IMG/VR virus record: IMGVR_UViG_3300024261_002139
Coordinates: 1 to 64,000 of that record
Source of the DNA: a virus
Reading direction: 5' to 3' (one strand)
DNA: 64,000 bases
Shown: positions 6,247-15,429 of the stretch, piece after piece
Layout: each line of letters starts with the position of its first letter
Numbering within the stretch: position 1 is the stretch's first letter
Notes under the pieces: generated by a model
What the model saw: only the letters and a program-made list of their open reading frames with translations
The model's database searches: none
What the model was told of the DNA's origin: nothing
Made by a program: the position numbers and the translations under genes

Positions 6247-7584
6247 ATGACAAAAAAGACATATGTTATTGATACTAGCGTTTTCTTAACTGACTCTGAA
6301 TGTATTTATGCTTTTGAAAACAACGATATCGTTATTCCGATAAAAGTATTAGAAGAAATAGACAAACACAAGGGACGCCAAGACTCGCCTGGACTCAATG
6401 CCAGGAGGACGATAAGAACTTTGGATGCCTTTCGAAAAAAAGGTAGTCTTAATGTTGGTGTCCGAATAGGAAAAGGAAAAGGAAAAATCAGGGTGGCCAA
6501 CTTGGGCACCGAGCCTAATCTCCCAGCTGAAATGTCAATGGAGGTTCCAGACCATCAGATAATTGCAACAGCCACCAATGAACAGGAGTTGCTCAAGCCG
6601 AGAAAAGTTATAATGGTGTCTAGGGATATCAACATGAGAGTTTTATGCGATTCTCTCGAACTTCTTTCTGAGGATTATAAATCTGGCAAGGTTGTAAAAG
6701 AAAGAACTGACTTATATGATGGGTTTTCTAGACTTCTGGTTGATGATGAAATAATTGATAGATTCTATTCAGAAGAGAAAATAATTTTAGAGGAAAAAGA
6801 ATCAAAGCTATTTTACCCAAATCAATTTTTGATGCTTGTTTCTAATTCAAGCGAAAAGAAAACTTGTTTAGCTAAATATGCGAACCACGGTGAACCACTG
6901 GGGCAAATTGGTAAGTTTAAAAGCGGAAATAGTATATGGGGAGTTGACCCCAGGAATAAGGAGCAAACATTTGCTCTAGATCTACTAATGGACCCAGACA
7001 TACCGATTGTCACATTAGTCGGTAAAGCTGGGTGTGGGAAGACACTATTAGCAATCGCTAGCGGCCTACAGCAGGTCATAGGCAAGTCAGGCAAGGTAGA
7101 CGGGGACTACACAAGGCTAATAGTTACAAGGCCAGTACAGCCGCTAGGAAGAGACCTGGGCTACCTTCCAGGCACCCTTGAAGAGAAGATGAATCCGTGG
7201 CTGGCTCCAATACAAGATAACTTGCAATTTTTGATGGGAAATGATAAAGTGACCCTTGAAGAATACAGCATGCAGGGGATAATAGAAATAGAAGCACTTA
7301 CTTACATCAGAGGGAGATCTCTGTCAAAGGCTTTCCTTATCGTTGACGAGGCTCAAAATCTCACTAGCCACGAGCTAAAGACAATAGTGACTCGTGTTGG
7401 CGAGGGGACAAAAGTGGTACTAACAGGAGACATAGAGCAAATCGACAATGTGTATATTGACGAAACATCAAACGGATTGGCATACGCCATAGAAAAATTT
7501 AAGCATTATTCGTTGTCCGGACACATCACTCTAAATAAGGGAGAACGATCCGAAGTGGCAACACTGGCATCTAAAGTTTTATAA
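6247..7584 (+). CDS. phoH: PIN-PhoH fusion ATPase (PhoH2 type)
   Basis: A 445-residue protein with AGGA before ATG 6247. The N-terminal PIN nuclease domain (about residues 1-160) begins YVIDTSVFLTD with D9 as the first acidic ligand, continues KVLEEIDKHK, and has MVSRDINMR as the third acidic site. The C-terminal PhoH ATPase (about 235-445) has Walker A VGKAGCGKTLLA (about 258-268), FLIVDEAQN as Walker B (about 364) and VVLTGDIEQID as a sensor-like motif. Such PIN-PhoH proteins in bacteria act as RNA helicase-nucleases. PhoH genes are widespread in marine phages, where their role is unproven. All key residues look intact. It is followed after 10 bases by an unknown gene with a good ribosome site. 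Confidence 0.9.
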   Translation: MTKKTYVIDTSVFLTDSECIYAFENNDIVIPIKVLEEIDKHKGRQDSPGLNARRTIRTLDAFRKKGSLNVGVRIGKGKGKIRVANLGTEPNLPAEMSMEVPDHQIIATATNEQELLKPRKVIMVSRDINMRVLCDSLELLSEDYKSGKVVKERTDLYDGFSRLLVDDEIIDRFYSEEKIILEEKESKLFYPNQFLMLVSNSSEKKTCLAKYANHGEPLGQIGKFKSGNSIWGVDPRNKEQTFALDLLMDPDIPIVTLVGKAGCGKTLLAIASGLQQVIGKSGKVDGDYTRLIVTRPVQPLGRDLGYLPGTLEEKMNPWLAPIQDNLQFLMGNDKVTLEEYSMQGIIEIEALTYIRGRSLSKAFLIVDEAQNLTSHELKTIVTRVGEGTKVVLTGDIEQIDNVYIDETSNGLAYAIEKFKHYSLSGHITLNKGERSEVATLASKVL

Positions 7585-7594
7585 AGGAGAATAT

Positions 7595-7957
7595 ATGACA
7601 AGCTTAGGTAACACAGCAAACGAAGAAGAAGTGATAAATGAAGATTTAAGGAAGGAGGTGCAGATAGATTCTCACCTTAAGACATTGTTGGTGAACTATG
7701 TTGGTGCTCAGCATAACCCAGAGAACAACGAAATCACAGTGGAAATGATTGTTGAAACTATGGCGAAAGAATTCCCAGAATTTCTTATGGCAGTTGCTGA
7801 GGAAAACTTTATCAGGGGATATAAGCAAGCTTTTGCTGATTTGGATGAGCACCAGAGACAAGTTGAAGAAGAAAACAAAAAGCAAGAACCAACGAAAAAG
7901 AGCAAACCAAGAAAGAAAAAAAAGGCTAAGAAAAAAGATGCCAAAAACACTGACTGA
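7595..7957 (+). CDS. Protein of unknown function with lysine-rich tail
   Basis: A 120-residue protein, AAAGGAG about 7 bases upstream of ATG 7595. The N-terminal 90 residues are acidic and helical (EEEVINEDLRKEV..., ITVEMIVETMAKEFPEF). The last 30 residues are almost entirely K, R, E and P (KKSKPRKKKKAKKK), which points to nucleic-acid binding or an unfolded tail (inference). It overlaps the following peptidase gene by 20 bases in another frame. No family recognised. Confidence 0.55.
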   Translation: MTSLGNTANEEEVINEDLRKEVQIDSHLKTLLVNYVGAQHNPENNEITVEMIVETMAKEFPEFLMAVAEENFIRGYKQAFADLDEHQRQVEEENKKQEPTKKSKPRKKKKAKKKDAKNTD

Positions 7958-8630
7958 TTACATATCAAGTTCCAATAATCGAAAACCCAATGAGTTATTA
8001 TTATTCAAAAAAATACCGATACGAATTATAAACAGTTTCATATATGATATCGATATAAGAAATGTCTTATCAACTATAGAAAAAAGAATCCCATCTAGAT
8101 ATTTTAGCGGTATTGAAGCCATATATGTTGGGGATTTCGATTTTCTGGAAGACAGGGAACTAACTTCGTTGTATAGTGACGGTGCAGTTTACATATCACC
8201 AGCTCAAACAGGAGAGCAGGATTTATTCTCAGATGTCGTTCACGAGGTTGCCCACTCACTAGAAGAGTCCTATGCGACTGATATCTACGGCGACGGTGAA
8301 ATAGAAGAAGAATTCTTGAAAAAAAGAAATAAACTTCTTGACATTCTCGTCAGAGAAGGGTATGGTGATGTTGTAAGATCGTTTGATTTTGGACAGTTAG
8401 AATATTCGTCAGAATTTGATAACCTCCTTCACAAGGAGATTGGATATCATCCGTTAACAATGATGACGCTAGGTTTATTTGTTTCTCCATATGGGATCAC
8501 TTCTCTTAGAGAATATTTTGCAAATGTATTTGAAGAATATTACTCTGGAGACAAGAAACATTCTTGTAAGGTGAGCCCTTCTGTTTGCGAAAAAATAAAT
8601 CTGTTGCAGGAAAGTATGGAGGTATATTAA
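7938..8630 (+). CDS. Putative zinc metallopeptidase (HExxH)
   Basis: A 230-residue protein. I chose ATG 7938 (MPKTLTDYISSS). The frame is open further upstream, but that part is a shadow of the preceding gene and its translation is lysine/arginine low-complexity. The zincin motif is H102-E-V-A-H106 in DVVHEVAHSLEE. A likely third zinc ligand is E192 in REYFANVFEEYY, the E-[YF]-F-A helix seen in several gluzincin-like families. No signal peptide or membrane segment is present, so the enzyme should act in the cytoplasm or inside the virion. Its substrate is unknown: prohead or virion protein maturation and host-protein cleavage are both possible. It sits between an unknown gene and another small unknown gene, all in one transcript. 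Confidence 0.65.
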   Translation: MPKTLTDYISSSNNRKPNELLLFKKIPIRIINSFIYDIDIRNVLSTIEKRIPSRYFSGIEAIYVGDFDFLEDRELTSLYSDGAVYISPAQTGEQDLFSDVVHEVAHSLEESYATDIYGDGEIEEEFLKKRNKLLDILVREGYGDVVRSFDFGQLEYSSEFDNLLHKEIGYHPLTMMTLGLFVSPYGITSLREYFANVFEEYYSGDKKHSCKVSPSVCEKINLLQESMEVY

Positions 8631-8634
8631 AAAA

Positions 8635-8991
8635 ATGAATATCGAGCATGAATATGATAAAAACTTAGAAGAATTAAAAATTACCATAACAATTCCGAAA
8701 AGAATTTATGCATCTCAGAAAATTGTTGCTGTAAGGAATCAGGAAGCCACTGCGGCAGCAGAAGCCATTTTATCAGAAATGGGAAAAAAATATAAAAATA
8801 TAGAAGTGCTTTCTGGTACGAAGTTGCACAATGATAATAGGCTGTCTGGGACTTGGGTATTCAAAATAGAAACAGAAAAAAAAGAACAACCAAAGAAAAC
8901 TCTAGAGACCAAGAAATTTAACGATAAGACGAACCAAAGAAAGAAGGTGGATTTTGCCACGATTAGTGAAAATAAACAATTCGAAGAATAG
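8635..8991 (+). CDS. Small conserved protein of unknown function
   Basis: A 118-residue protein starting MNIEHEYDKNLEELKITITIP. A GGAGG site lies about 15 bases before the ATG, inside the end of the preceding gene. The first 85 residues look folded: a beta-alpha-beta pattern with TITIPKRIYASQ, an alanine-rich helix EATAAAEAILSEMGKK, then LSGTWVFKIE. The tail is lysine-rich (KKEQPKKTLETKK). Its 3' end overlaps the start of the nuclease gene by 38 bases, which implies translational coupling. Family not recognised. Confidence 0.5.
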   Translation: MNIEHEYDKNLEELKITITIPKRIYASQKIVAVRNQEATAAAEAILSEMGKKYKNIEVLSGTKLHNDNRLSGTWVFKIETEKKEQPKKTLETKKFNDKTNQRKKVDFATISENKQFEE

Positions 8992-9769
8992 ATTACTAGA
9001 ACACATATCCTACTCAGCACTAAAAGTGTGGAATGAGTGCCCACACAAGCATAAACTTATATATATTGATAGAAACAAGAGGTTTGTAGGAAACCTACAC
9101 ACAGCCTTTGGTAAAGCCGTTCATGATGCTTGTGAGCTTGTCCTGCGCGGAGCTAGCGATATAGAAGACAAGTTTGCTTCATGTTTTGAGAAAGAACTGA
9201 TGGCCTTGGATAAAGAGGTCTTTCACGAATTGGACCAGGAGACCGTTACTGAATTCGAGCAGCAGGGTAAAGAAATACTGCCTTTGATAATGGGTTCTCT
9301 TAAAGATTATTTCGGTGATTTCACATTATCAAGAACAGAAGAAGATTTATTTGAAAGAATAACAGAATACGAAGATTATGATCGCAGGTTTAAAGGGTAT
9401 ATTGATCTTGTATTAAACACCCCAGACGGCAAGACACACATTATTGACTGGAAGACATGCTCTTGGGGCTGGAAACAAGAAAGAAAGAATGAAGCGATAA
9501 CCACATATCAGCTCACACTTTATAAACATTTTTATGCCAGGAAACACAACATCGATCCAGACACAATCGAGACACACTTTGCATTATTAAAAAGAACAGC
9601 AAACAAAAACAAGGTGGAATTATTCAGGGTTAGTAGCGGAAATAAAAAAACAAATAATGCCTTGACATTGCTAGACAAAGCATTATATAATATCGACAGT
9701 GGAAATTATCTTAAAAACAAATTATCTTGCAATTACTGTGAATTTCGTAAAACAGAAGATTGTCCGTAA
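8954..9769 (+). CDS. PD-(D/E)XK nuclease, RecB/Cas4-like with Fe-S cysteines
   Basis: About 271 residues from TTG 8954 (AAGGTGG a few bases upstream). GTG 8966 is the alternative start. Visible features: SYSALKVWNECPHKHKL near residue 20, the usual RecB-family N-terminal motif with the first cluster cysteine; FGKAVHDACEL (motif with H); FKGYIDLVL with the catalytic D; HIIDWKT as the D-x-K motif; and a YQLTLY helix (QxxxY motif). The C-terminal CNYCEFRKTEDCP supplies three more cysteines, matching the four-Cys [4Fe-4S] layout of Cas4/AddB-type nucleases. Likely a DNA exonuclease in phage recombination, replication or packaging. No CRISPR components lie nearby, so there is no reason to call it Cas4. 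Confidence 0.8.
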   Translation: MPRLVKINNSKNRLLEHISYSALKVWNECPHKHKLIYIDRNKRFVGNLHTAFGKAVHDACELVLRGASDIEDKFASCFEKELMALDKEVFHELDQETVTEFEQQGKEILPLIMGSLKDYFGDFTLSRTEEDLFERITEYEDYDRRFKGYIDLVLNTPDGKTHIIDWKTCSWGWKQERKNEAITTYQLTLYKHFYARKHNIDPDTIETHFALLKRTANKNKVELFRVSSGNKKTNNALTLLDKALYNIDSGNYLKNKLSCNYCEFRKTEDCP

Positions 9770-9781
9770 GTGAGAGGAAAT

Positions 9782-11041
9782 ATGAGTGATAAAAAAACAA
9801 AAATACTTACCATAAGCGATCACCCGATGTCTCCATCTGGTGTCGGCACCCAAACAAAGTTCATTATTGAACATCTTTTAAAAACTGGTAAGTACTCTTT
9901 CTTGTCCTTGGGGGGAGCAGTAAAGCATCAAGACTATAGGCCAATGAAAACAGAACAATATGGAGAAGACTGGCTAATTCACCCAGTAGACGGGTATAGT
10001 AACCCCAATATTATCAGAAGTATAGTACGAGACCAAAAACCAGACATCCTTTGGTTTATGACGGACCCAAGATTTTTTACTTGGCTGTGGGAAATGGAAG
10101 ATGAGATAAGGCCACATATGCCAATGATATATTATCATGTGTGGGACAATTATCCTTATCCAAAATTTAATAAAAGATTTTATGATTCAACTGATGTCAT
10201 CTGTACCATATCAAAGGTAACAGATGACATTGTTCGTACAGTAGCACCAGATGTTGAATGTCATTACATTCCACACTGCACAAATATGGATATATTCAAA
10301 AAGAACCCGGAAGAAGAGACAGAAAAGTTCAGGAAGATGGCACTACCCCAAACTGAAGGTAAATTTTTCTTTTTTTGGAATAACAGAAATGCTAGAAGAA
10401 AACAAAGCGGTACTTTGCTTTGGTGGTTTAAGGAATTTCTTGATAAAGTTGGCCATGACAAGGCAATACTAATGATGCATACAGAAGTTCATGATCCCAA
10501 TGGGCAAGATTTACAAGCAATTATTCATGAGCTTGGTTTGACGAATGGCGAAGTTCTATTTTCTCCTGAGAAGATCCCCCCATCAGAACTGGCAAAATTA
10601 TATAATGTTGCTGATTGTACTATAAATGTCTCTGACGCTGAAGGATTTGGCCTCGCCACACTGGAATCACTTGCCTGTGAGACACCAATATTAGTTAATA
10701 TGACCGGCGGCCTTCAAGAACAAGTTACTGATGGTGAAAAATGGTTTGGCATAGGCATTGAACCCGCATCAAAAGCCATAATAGGCTCACAACAGGTTCC
10801 ATATATTAGAGAGGATAGACTGAATAAAGAAGACTTCCTGGAAGCCATGTTGAAAATGTATAATTCTTCAGAAAAACAAAGAAAAAAAATGGGCAGTGAT
10901 GGAAGAAAACACTTGCTAAAGAATTATAATCATGATACGATGATGAGTAAGTGGGAAGAAGTATTAGATAATGTATGTGAAACAAGAGGCTCGTGGGCAG
11001 AAAGGAAGCAGTATGAGCCATGGTGCTTAAGGGAGCTATAA
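9782..11041 (+). CDS. GT-B glycosyltransferase, GT4-like (sugar island 1)
   Basis: 419 residues. Start chosen at ATG 9782 with GAGAGG directly upstream. The N-terminal Rossmann domain begins KILTISDHPMSPSGVGTQT, a GT4-type acceptor-side glycine loop. The C-terminal domain has FFFWNNRNARRKQ (the donor-site basic motif) and DAEGFGLATLESLACE with the E-x7-E pair that binds the nucleotide-sugar phosphate, followed by ILVNMTGGLQEQV. It should transfer an activated sugar to a lipid-, glycan- or protein-linked acceptor. Donor and acceptor cannot be read from sequence. It opens a run of eleven sugar genes. Its stop abuts the next start. Confidence 0.8.
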   Translation: MSDKKTKILTISDHPMSPSGVGTQTKFIIEHLLKTGKYSFLSLGGAVKHQDYRPMKTEQYGEDWLIHPVDGYSNPNIIRSIVRDQKPDILWFMTDPRFFTWLWEMEDEIRPHMPMIYYHVWDNYPYPKFNKRFYDSTDVICTISKVTDDIVRTVAPDVECHYIPHCTNMDIFKKNPEEETEKFRKMALPQTEGKFFFFWNNRNARRKQSGTLLWWFKEFLDKVGHDKAILMMHTEVHDPNGQDLQAIIHELGLTNGEVLFSPEKIPPSELAKLYNVADCTINVSDAEGFGLATLESLACETPILVNMTGGLQEQVTDGEKWFGIGIEPASKAIIGSQQVPYIREDRLNKEDFLEAMLKMYNSSEKQRKKMGSDGRKHLLKNYNHDTMMSKWEEVLDNVCETRGSWAERKQYEPWCLREL

Positions 11042-12301
11042 ATGAAGAAAAAGGTTTTAGTAAGAGGCCCCGCACTTTCTAGAAGCGGATATGGAGTTCA
11101 CGCTCGAACAATTTTGCGGGCTCTTCGTGCCCACGAGGAATACTTTGACATTTTCCTCCAGAACATCAATTGGGGCAAGACCGGCTTCATACATGAGGAC
11201 AACGAAGAAAAGGATTGGTTAAACCATCTAGCTGCCAAAACGGCAAAACATGCAAATGATGGAGGAAGCTTTGATGTATCATTGCAAGTAACTATCCCAC
11301 CAGAGTGGGAGAGGCTTGCCCCTGTAAACATAGGAGTAACAGCCGGGATAGAAACAACCAAGATAGCACCTCAGTGGGTTGAGAAATGTCAATTGGTTGA
11401 TAAGATAATTGTTGTTTCTGAACACGCCAAGGCAGGGTTCGATAACACAGCATATAAGGTAAAGCATCCGCAGACTCAAGAAGAAATAAACTTTAAAAAT
11501 GAAAAACCAATTGAGGTGGTTCATTATCCTGTTCGCGAAGTTGAAGCAAAAAATCTAGATTTAGATTTGCAAACAGATTTTAATTTTCTTGTAGTGGCTC
11601 AAGTTGGCCCTCGTAAGAATGTCGAAAACACAATTCGTGGCTTTATAGAGGAGTTTAAGGAAGATGAGAATGTTGGCTTGGTACTGAAGGTTACCAAAAT
11701 AAACAACTGTATCTCAGACCGTATGATGATGGAAGCTGCTTTAGGGGCAGTCTCTCGTGAAATTCCAGACAGAAAATGCAAGGTATATCTTCTTCACGGT
11801 CATATGACAGAAGAAGAGATGACTGGCTTGTATCGTCATCCAAAAATCAAAGCATTGGTTACTTTGGCCCACGGTGAGGGGTATGGCCTTCCTATATTCG
11901 AAGCAGCACACAATGAGCTTCCTGTAATCTCCCCAGCCTGGGGAGGGCAGTGTGACTTTCTCTACATGCCAATAAAGAACAAAAAGACTGGAAAAATAAA
12001 AAATAAACCTGCTTTTACCAAAGTGGCTTTTGATATAAATAAGATCCAACCAGCAGCCGTTTGGAAGGGTGTTTTGGAAGAAGATTCTATGTGGTGTTTC
12101 CCTAGAAAGGTGAGCTATGAATCTGCTTTACGGGAAGTATACAAGAATTATGATCCGAAGAAGTCAGAAGCAAAGAAGTTAGCGAAGCACATAAAGAAGA
12201 ATTTCACAGAAGAAAAGATATATAAAGAGATTGCAAGTTGCATTGGGGAAATTAATACAGACTGGCATAAGAAGATAGGTGAAATTAGTGAAGAGGGGTA
12301 A
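11042..12301 (+). CDS. GT-B glycosyltransferase (sugar island 2)
   Basis: 419 residues. The ATG follows the previous stop with no gap, and AGGGAG lies 8 bases upstream. N-terminus KVLVRGPALSRSGYGVHARTI is the glycine-rich GT4-type loop. Mid-protein, FLVVAQVGPRKNVENTIRGF is the donor-domain basic motif. The E-x7-E pair is in HGEGYGLPIFEAAH, then ELPVISPAWGGQCDF. The motif set fits the GT4 superfamily, and the overall pattern parallels the gene before it, so the two may be distant paralogues. Substrates unknown. Confidence 0.8.
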   Translation: MKKKVLVRGPALSRSGYGVHARTILRALRAHEEYFDIFLQNINWGKTGFIHEDNEEKDWLNHLAAKTAKHANDGGSFDVSLQVTIPPEWERLAPVNIGVTAGIETTKIAPQWVEKCQLVDKIIVVSEHAKAGFDNTAYKVKHPQTQEEINFKNEKPIEVVHYPVREVEAKNLDLDLQTDFNFLVVAQVGPRKNVENTIRGFIEEFKEDENVGLVLKVTKINNCISDRMMMEAALGAVSREIPDRKCKVYLLHGHMTEEEMTGLYRHPKIKALVTLAHGEGYGLPIFEAAHNELPVISPAWGGQCDFLYMPIKNKKTGKIKNKPAFTKVAFDINKIQPAAVWKGVLEEDSMWCFPRKVSYESALREVYKNYDPKKSEAKKLAKHIKKNFTEEKIYKEIASCIGEINTDWHKKIGEISEEG

Positions 12302-14081
12302 AACAATTGTTTTCGTTGCTGATTTCTTCAAGGGCGATTTGTTCGGCGGCGCTGAGAATAACGATTCTGTCCTTATTGAGCATCTTGAAAAAGTAGGATA
12401 TGAGGTAAAAAAGGTTCATTCGCAAGATTTGCGAGTTTCTGATCTGGACTCGAATAGTTCGACCTTCATTATTGGTAACTTTATTGGATTGACTGAGGAA
12501 GTAAAAACTGCTATGTCATCCGCCAGTATTGATTATATAATCTACGAACATGATCACAAATATTTAAAAACAAGAGACCCTTCTGTTTTTGCGAATTTTA
12601 AGGCACCAGATGATCAGATTATCAATCGTTCGTTTTACGAGAATGCCAGAGCAGTTGTCATTTTGAGCAAAGTGTGTAAAGAAATTGCTGAAAGGAATTT
12701 AGGCATTGGTAGTGTGTATAATATTGGCTCAAGCCTTTGGTCTGAAGACAAGTTCAGTTTGCTGGAGAGGCTTTCTGCAGAAAGGAAACAAAAATCTATT
12801 CAATATGGCATTTTGGATTCCAAAAACCCAATCAAAGGAACAAAACAGTCCGCAGAATGGTGTACCAATAACAACAAGGAATATAAACTTATTGGAAGTT
12901 CTGACGAAGTTGTATTCTTAGATCAATTGCGAGATTGTGAAAAGTTAGTTTTTATGCCACAGGTTTTGGAAACATTTTCTAGACTTACTGCTGAAGCAAA
13001 AATGCTAAAGTGCAAACTGGTGACCACAAAAGGGCTAATTGGTTTTGCCAGCGAAGATTGCTATAGTCTTTCGGGCCTAGAGTTGATTGCCGAAATGAGA
13101 AGACGAGTAGGTGATGCTCTAGAGTTGTTTGAGAAACTAGTAGAAGGTGAGGAGCCTATACAACAGATTAAGAAAGTTGCTTTTATAGGGAAATTTCGTA
13201 AAATTTATGACGAACAAGGAAAGGCGCTTTCTTTAGAAAAAAGCGGATTTGAAGTTAGGAGATTTGATGAAAATACTTTCAATAAAGTGCTGCTAAACAA
13301 CATAGACACTCTTATTGATTATAATCCTGATGTTTTGATTTTTACAAAACTTCGCGTCCCCAATGCTCAGGAGGTTATTGACAAGTGCAGAAACAATGGA
13401 ATTGTGACCGTTTCTTGGATGCCGGATCTTTATTTTGGCCTAAAAAGAGAAAAAGAAATAATAAACAAGAGTCCGATGTTCCAAGCTGATTTTGTTTTTT
13501 CACCTGATGGCGGAAATCAAGATAAGTTTGAAAAAAATAAGGTTAATCATTTTTTAATAAGACAAGCGATTTATGACGAATCTTGTGAAATAAAAAATGT
13601 AGAAAAGAATCATGATTTATTGTTTGTCGGCACCTTGGGGCCAGAACACGGAAATAGTCGTGCCGAACTATTATCTTTTTTAGAGAAAGAATATGGAGAA
13701 AAATTTTATTGGGCTGGAAGAACTGGGCCTCACGAAATAAGAGACGAGGCGCTTACAAGATTAATATCTGAATCAAAAATTGTAATTGGTGACTGCGTAT
13801 TTTCAGACAAATATTGGTCTAATAGGGTTTATGAGACCTTGGGCCGGGGCGGCTTTCTTGTACATCCCAAAATTCCTGGTATTGAAGATGAATTTGAAGA
13901 TGGTAAACACCTTGTTATGTTTGAACACGGAAATATGAAAGAGCTTTCTGAAAAGATAAATTATTACTTGAATTCTGAAAAAGAGCGTGAAAAAATCCGT
14001 CACTGTGGTTTAGGATATGTAAAAACAACGCACACTTTAATGAACAGGGTGGAGCAAGTAATGGAGATACTTCAAAAATGA
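12279..14081 (+). CDS. Two-domain glycosyltransferase, C-terminal CgeB-like (sugar island 3)
   Basis: 600 residues from GTG 12279, overlapping the previous gene by 23 bases. GTG 12288 is an alternative. The N-terminal half (about 1-285) looks like a GT-B domain with GDLFGGAENN as its glycine loop and a degenerate donor site. From about residue 300 a second GT begins (KKVAFIGKFRKIYDEQ). It ends with the CgeB/Glyco_trans_1_2 signature: LLFVGTLGPEHG, FYWAGRTGP, SNRVYETLGRGGFLVHP and a GKHLVMFEHGN tail. The protein is therefore probably a fusion of two glycosyltransferase units able to add two sugars, or one active and one binding unit. The reading frame shows no break. Confidence 0.7.
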   Translation: MKLVKRGKTIVFVADFFKGDLFGGAENNDSVLIEHLEKVGYEVKKVHSQDLRVSDLDSNSSTFIIGNFIGLTEEVKTAMSSASIDYIIYEHDHKYLKTRDPSVFANFKAPDDQIINRSFYENARAVVILSKVCKEIAERNLGIGSVYNIGSSLWSEDKFSLLERLSAERKQKSIQYGILDSKNPIKGTKQSAEWCTNNNKEYKLIGSSDEVVFLDQLRDCEKLVFMPQVLETFSRLTAEAKMLKCKLVTTKGLIGFASEDCYSLSGLELIAEMRRRVGDALELFEKLVEGEEPIQQIKKVAFIGKFRKIYDEQGKALSLEKSGFEVRRFDENTFNKVLLNNIDTLIDYNPDVLIFTKLRVPNAQEVIDKCRNNGIVTVSWMPDLYFGLKREKEIINKSPMFQADFVFSPDGGNQDKFEKNKVNHFLIRQAIYDESCEIKNVEKNHDLLFVGTLGPEHGNSRAELLSFLEKEYGEKFYWAGRTGPHEIRDEALTRLISESKIVIGDCVFSDKYWSNRVYETLGRGGFLVHPKIPGIEDEFEDGKHLVMFEHGNMKELSEKINYYLNSEKEREKIRHCGLGYVKTTHTLMNRVEQVMEILQK

Positions 14082-14581
14082 ATAGACCAATTGATAAGCT
14101 TGAATTTTGGAAATCAAGAATTGATTCCTCCGGTGATAATAAGCACCACAGTGTTTACCGATGTGATAGCGGATTGTGGAGTGTTATAGAGAAGCATCAT
14201 GTGAAGCAGATCAGGCAATTTATAAAACCTACAGATAGAGTCCTTGATGCTGCATGTGGATATGGCAGAATGGCAAAGTATTTTGCTTGTGAAAACTATA
14301 CTGGTGTAGATTTCTCCCCAGACTTTATAGATTTATCTTCCAAGCAATTTCCTGATTATAATTTTGTTGTTGCAGATTTAAAAAAACTTGCTTTCAAAGA
14401 TAACCAATTTGATTGGTGTTTTGGTATCTCGATTAAAGCCATGATTGTTCGCGAACTTGGAGACGATCAGTGGCTAAAGATGGAACAAGAAATTAGGCGC
14501 GTTTCCAAGAAGACAATCTTTTTAGAGTATTCGGATGGAAAAGGTAATCATCTTAAGGACAATTATGAGGTGCTGGGGTGA
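14078..14581 (+). CDS. SAM-dependent methyltransferase, class I (sugar island 4)
   Basis: 167 residues, starting at an ATGA overlap with the previous stop. Motif I is VLDAACGYGRMAKYFA (about residues 52-67), followed by YTGVDFSPDFIDLS (the acidic ribose-binding residue) and FVVADLKKLAFKDNQFDW, the Methyltransf_11-type pattern. It is shorter than the usual 200-250 residues, and the C-terminal substrate-binding part looks reduced. In this setting it most likely methylates a sugar or glycan intermediate (inference). Confidence 0.75.
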   Translation: MNRPIDKLEFWKSRIDSSGDNKHHSVYRCDSGLWSVIEKHHVKQIRQFIKPTDRVLDAACGYGRMAKYFACENYTGVDFSPDFIDLSSKQFPDYNFVVADLKKLAFKDNQFDWCFGISIKAMIVRELGDDQWLKMEQEIRRVSKKTIFLEYSDGKGNHLKDNYEVLG

Positions 14582-15429
14582 AAATACTTATTGTTAAACC
14601 AAAATCAGTAAACATAGATCCTTGGGTTCCTGAATTACAAAGACGTGGGCACACTGTTATAGAAAATGATTCTAAATCTATAAAACCAGATGTCATTATT
14701 GGTGCCAGCATTTCTGTAATTAACAAAATTCGGCATGCTCATAATATCTTTCCAGATGTGCCCATGATCAATTATAATTGGGATGTTTATGAATGGGTTT
14801 GGAAACATCCTAGAGGTTATGATTGGGAGAATTACGGAGAGCTTTTAAAGAAGAGTCACGAAGTGTGGTGTCCGTCAGAGTCAGTTGTAAGAAGAAATTG
14901 GGATTGGTTTAAAATTGGTGAAGATAAATCTATAATTATAAAAACGTTCGCTAGGTTGTTTGATTACGAGGGAGAAGTGAAAGACGAGAGATTTATTTAT
15001 AATCCACTTCGGTCCATTCCCGATAGAAATTTAGGCTGGTTAAACAAGGCATGCACAAAATTAAACATACCTTTAGTGCAGAGCGCTCACCGCTTGACAG
15101 AATCTAAATTTCAGAAAACAATTTTAAATTGTAGTTTTATGGTCTGTGAGTACTATGAAGCTTCAACAGGCGGCTTAACATTGGTTGAAGGCCATAAATA
15201 CGGAAAGCCTGTACTTGTAAGCGATTCCCCATACATGGGCGCTAGAGATTATTTCGGTGACAGGGCGGAATATTTTAAGCACGATGATTATGGATCGTTT
15301 GAAAAAAAAATAAAAGAACTTTGGGAAAACACTCCTATTTTGAATCGTGACGAATGTGAAAAATTTGTTGAGCAATATACCATAGAGTCTATGATAGATA
15401 AAATGGAAGAGAGGTTAGCCAAGTTGTGA
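14578..15429 (+). CDS. Glycosyltransferase-like protein (sugar island 5)
   Basis: 283 residues from GTG 14578, a GTGA overlap with the previous stop. N-terminus KILIVKPKSVNIDPWVPELQRRGH is a Rossmann opening. INYNWDVYEWVW, EVWCPSESVVRR and, near the C-terminus, EYYEASTGGLTLVEGHKYGK with PVLVSDSPYMGARDYFG match the GT4 donor-site region, with a glycine-rich loop before the glutamate. It is short for GT-B (usually 350 or more), so one domain is compact. No gap or frameshift seen. Confidence 0.65.
   Translation: MKILIVKPKSVNIDPWVPELQRRGHTVIENDSKSIKPDVIIGASISVINKIRHAHNIFPDVPMINYNWDVYEWVWKHPRGYDWENYGELLKKSHEVWCPSESVVRRNWDWFKIGEDKSIIIKTFARLFDYEGEVKDERFIYNPLRSIPDRNLGWLNKACTKLNIPLVQSAHRLTESKFQKTILNCSFMVCEYYEASTGGLTLVEGHKYGKPVLVSDSPYMGARDYFGDRAEYFKHDDYGSFEKKIKELWENTPILNRDECEKFVEQYTIESMIDKMEERLAKL

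Noticed and set aside
6170-6262. N-terminal extension of the minus-strand protease, and a TATAAT-like sequence near 6182-6187 as its promoter
   Set aside because: The extension would remove the clean lipoprotein signal. The TATAAT-like box has no -35 partner and would leave almost no leader.
7749-7937. Upstream extension of the metallopeptidase frame
   Set aside because: It overlaps the preceding gene out of frame and encodes lysine/arginine low complexity. ATG 7938 gives the sensible protein.
8954-9769. Calling the nuclease Cas4 and looking for a CRISPR array
   Set aside because: No direct-repeat/spacer pattern or other cas gene is present. RecB/Cas4-type nucleases are common in phage recombination.
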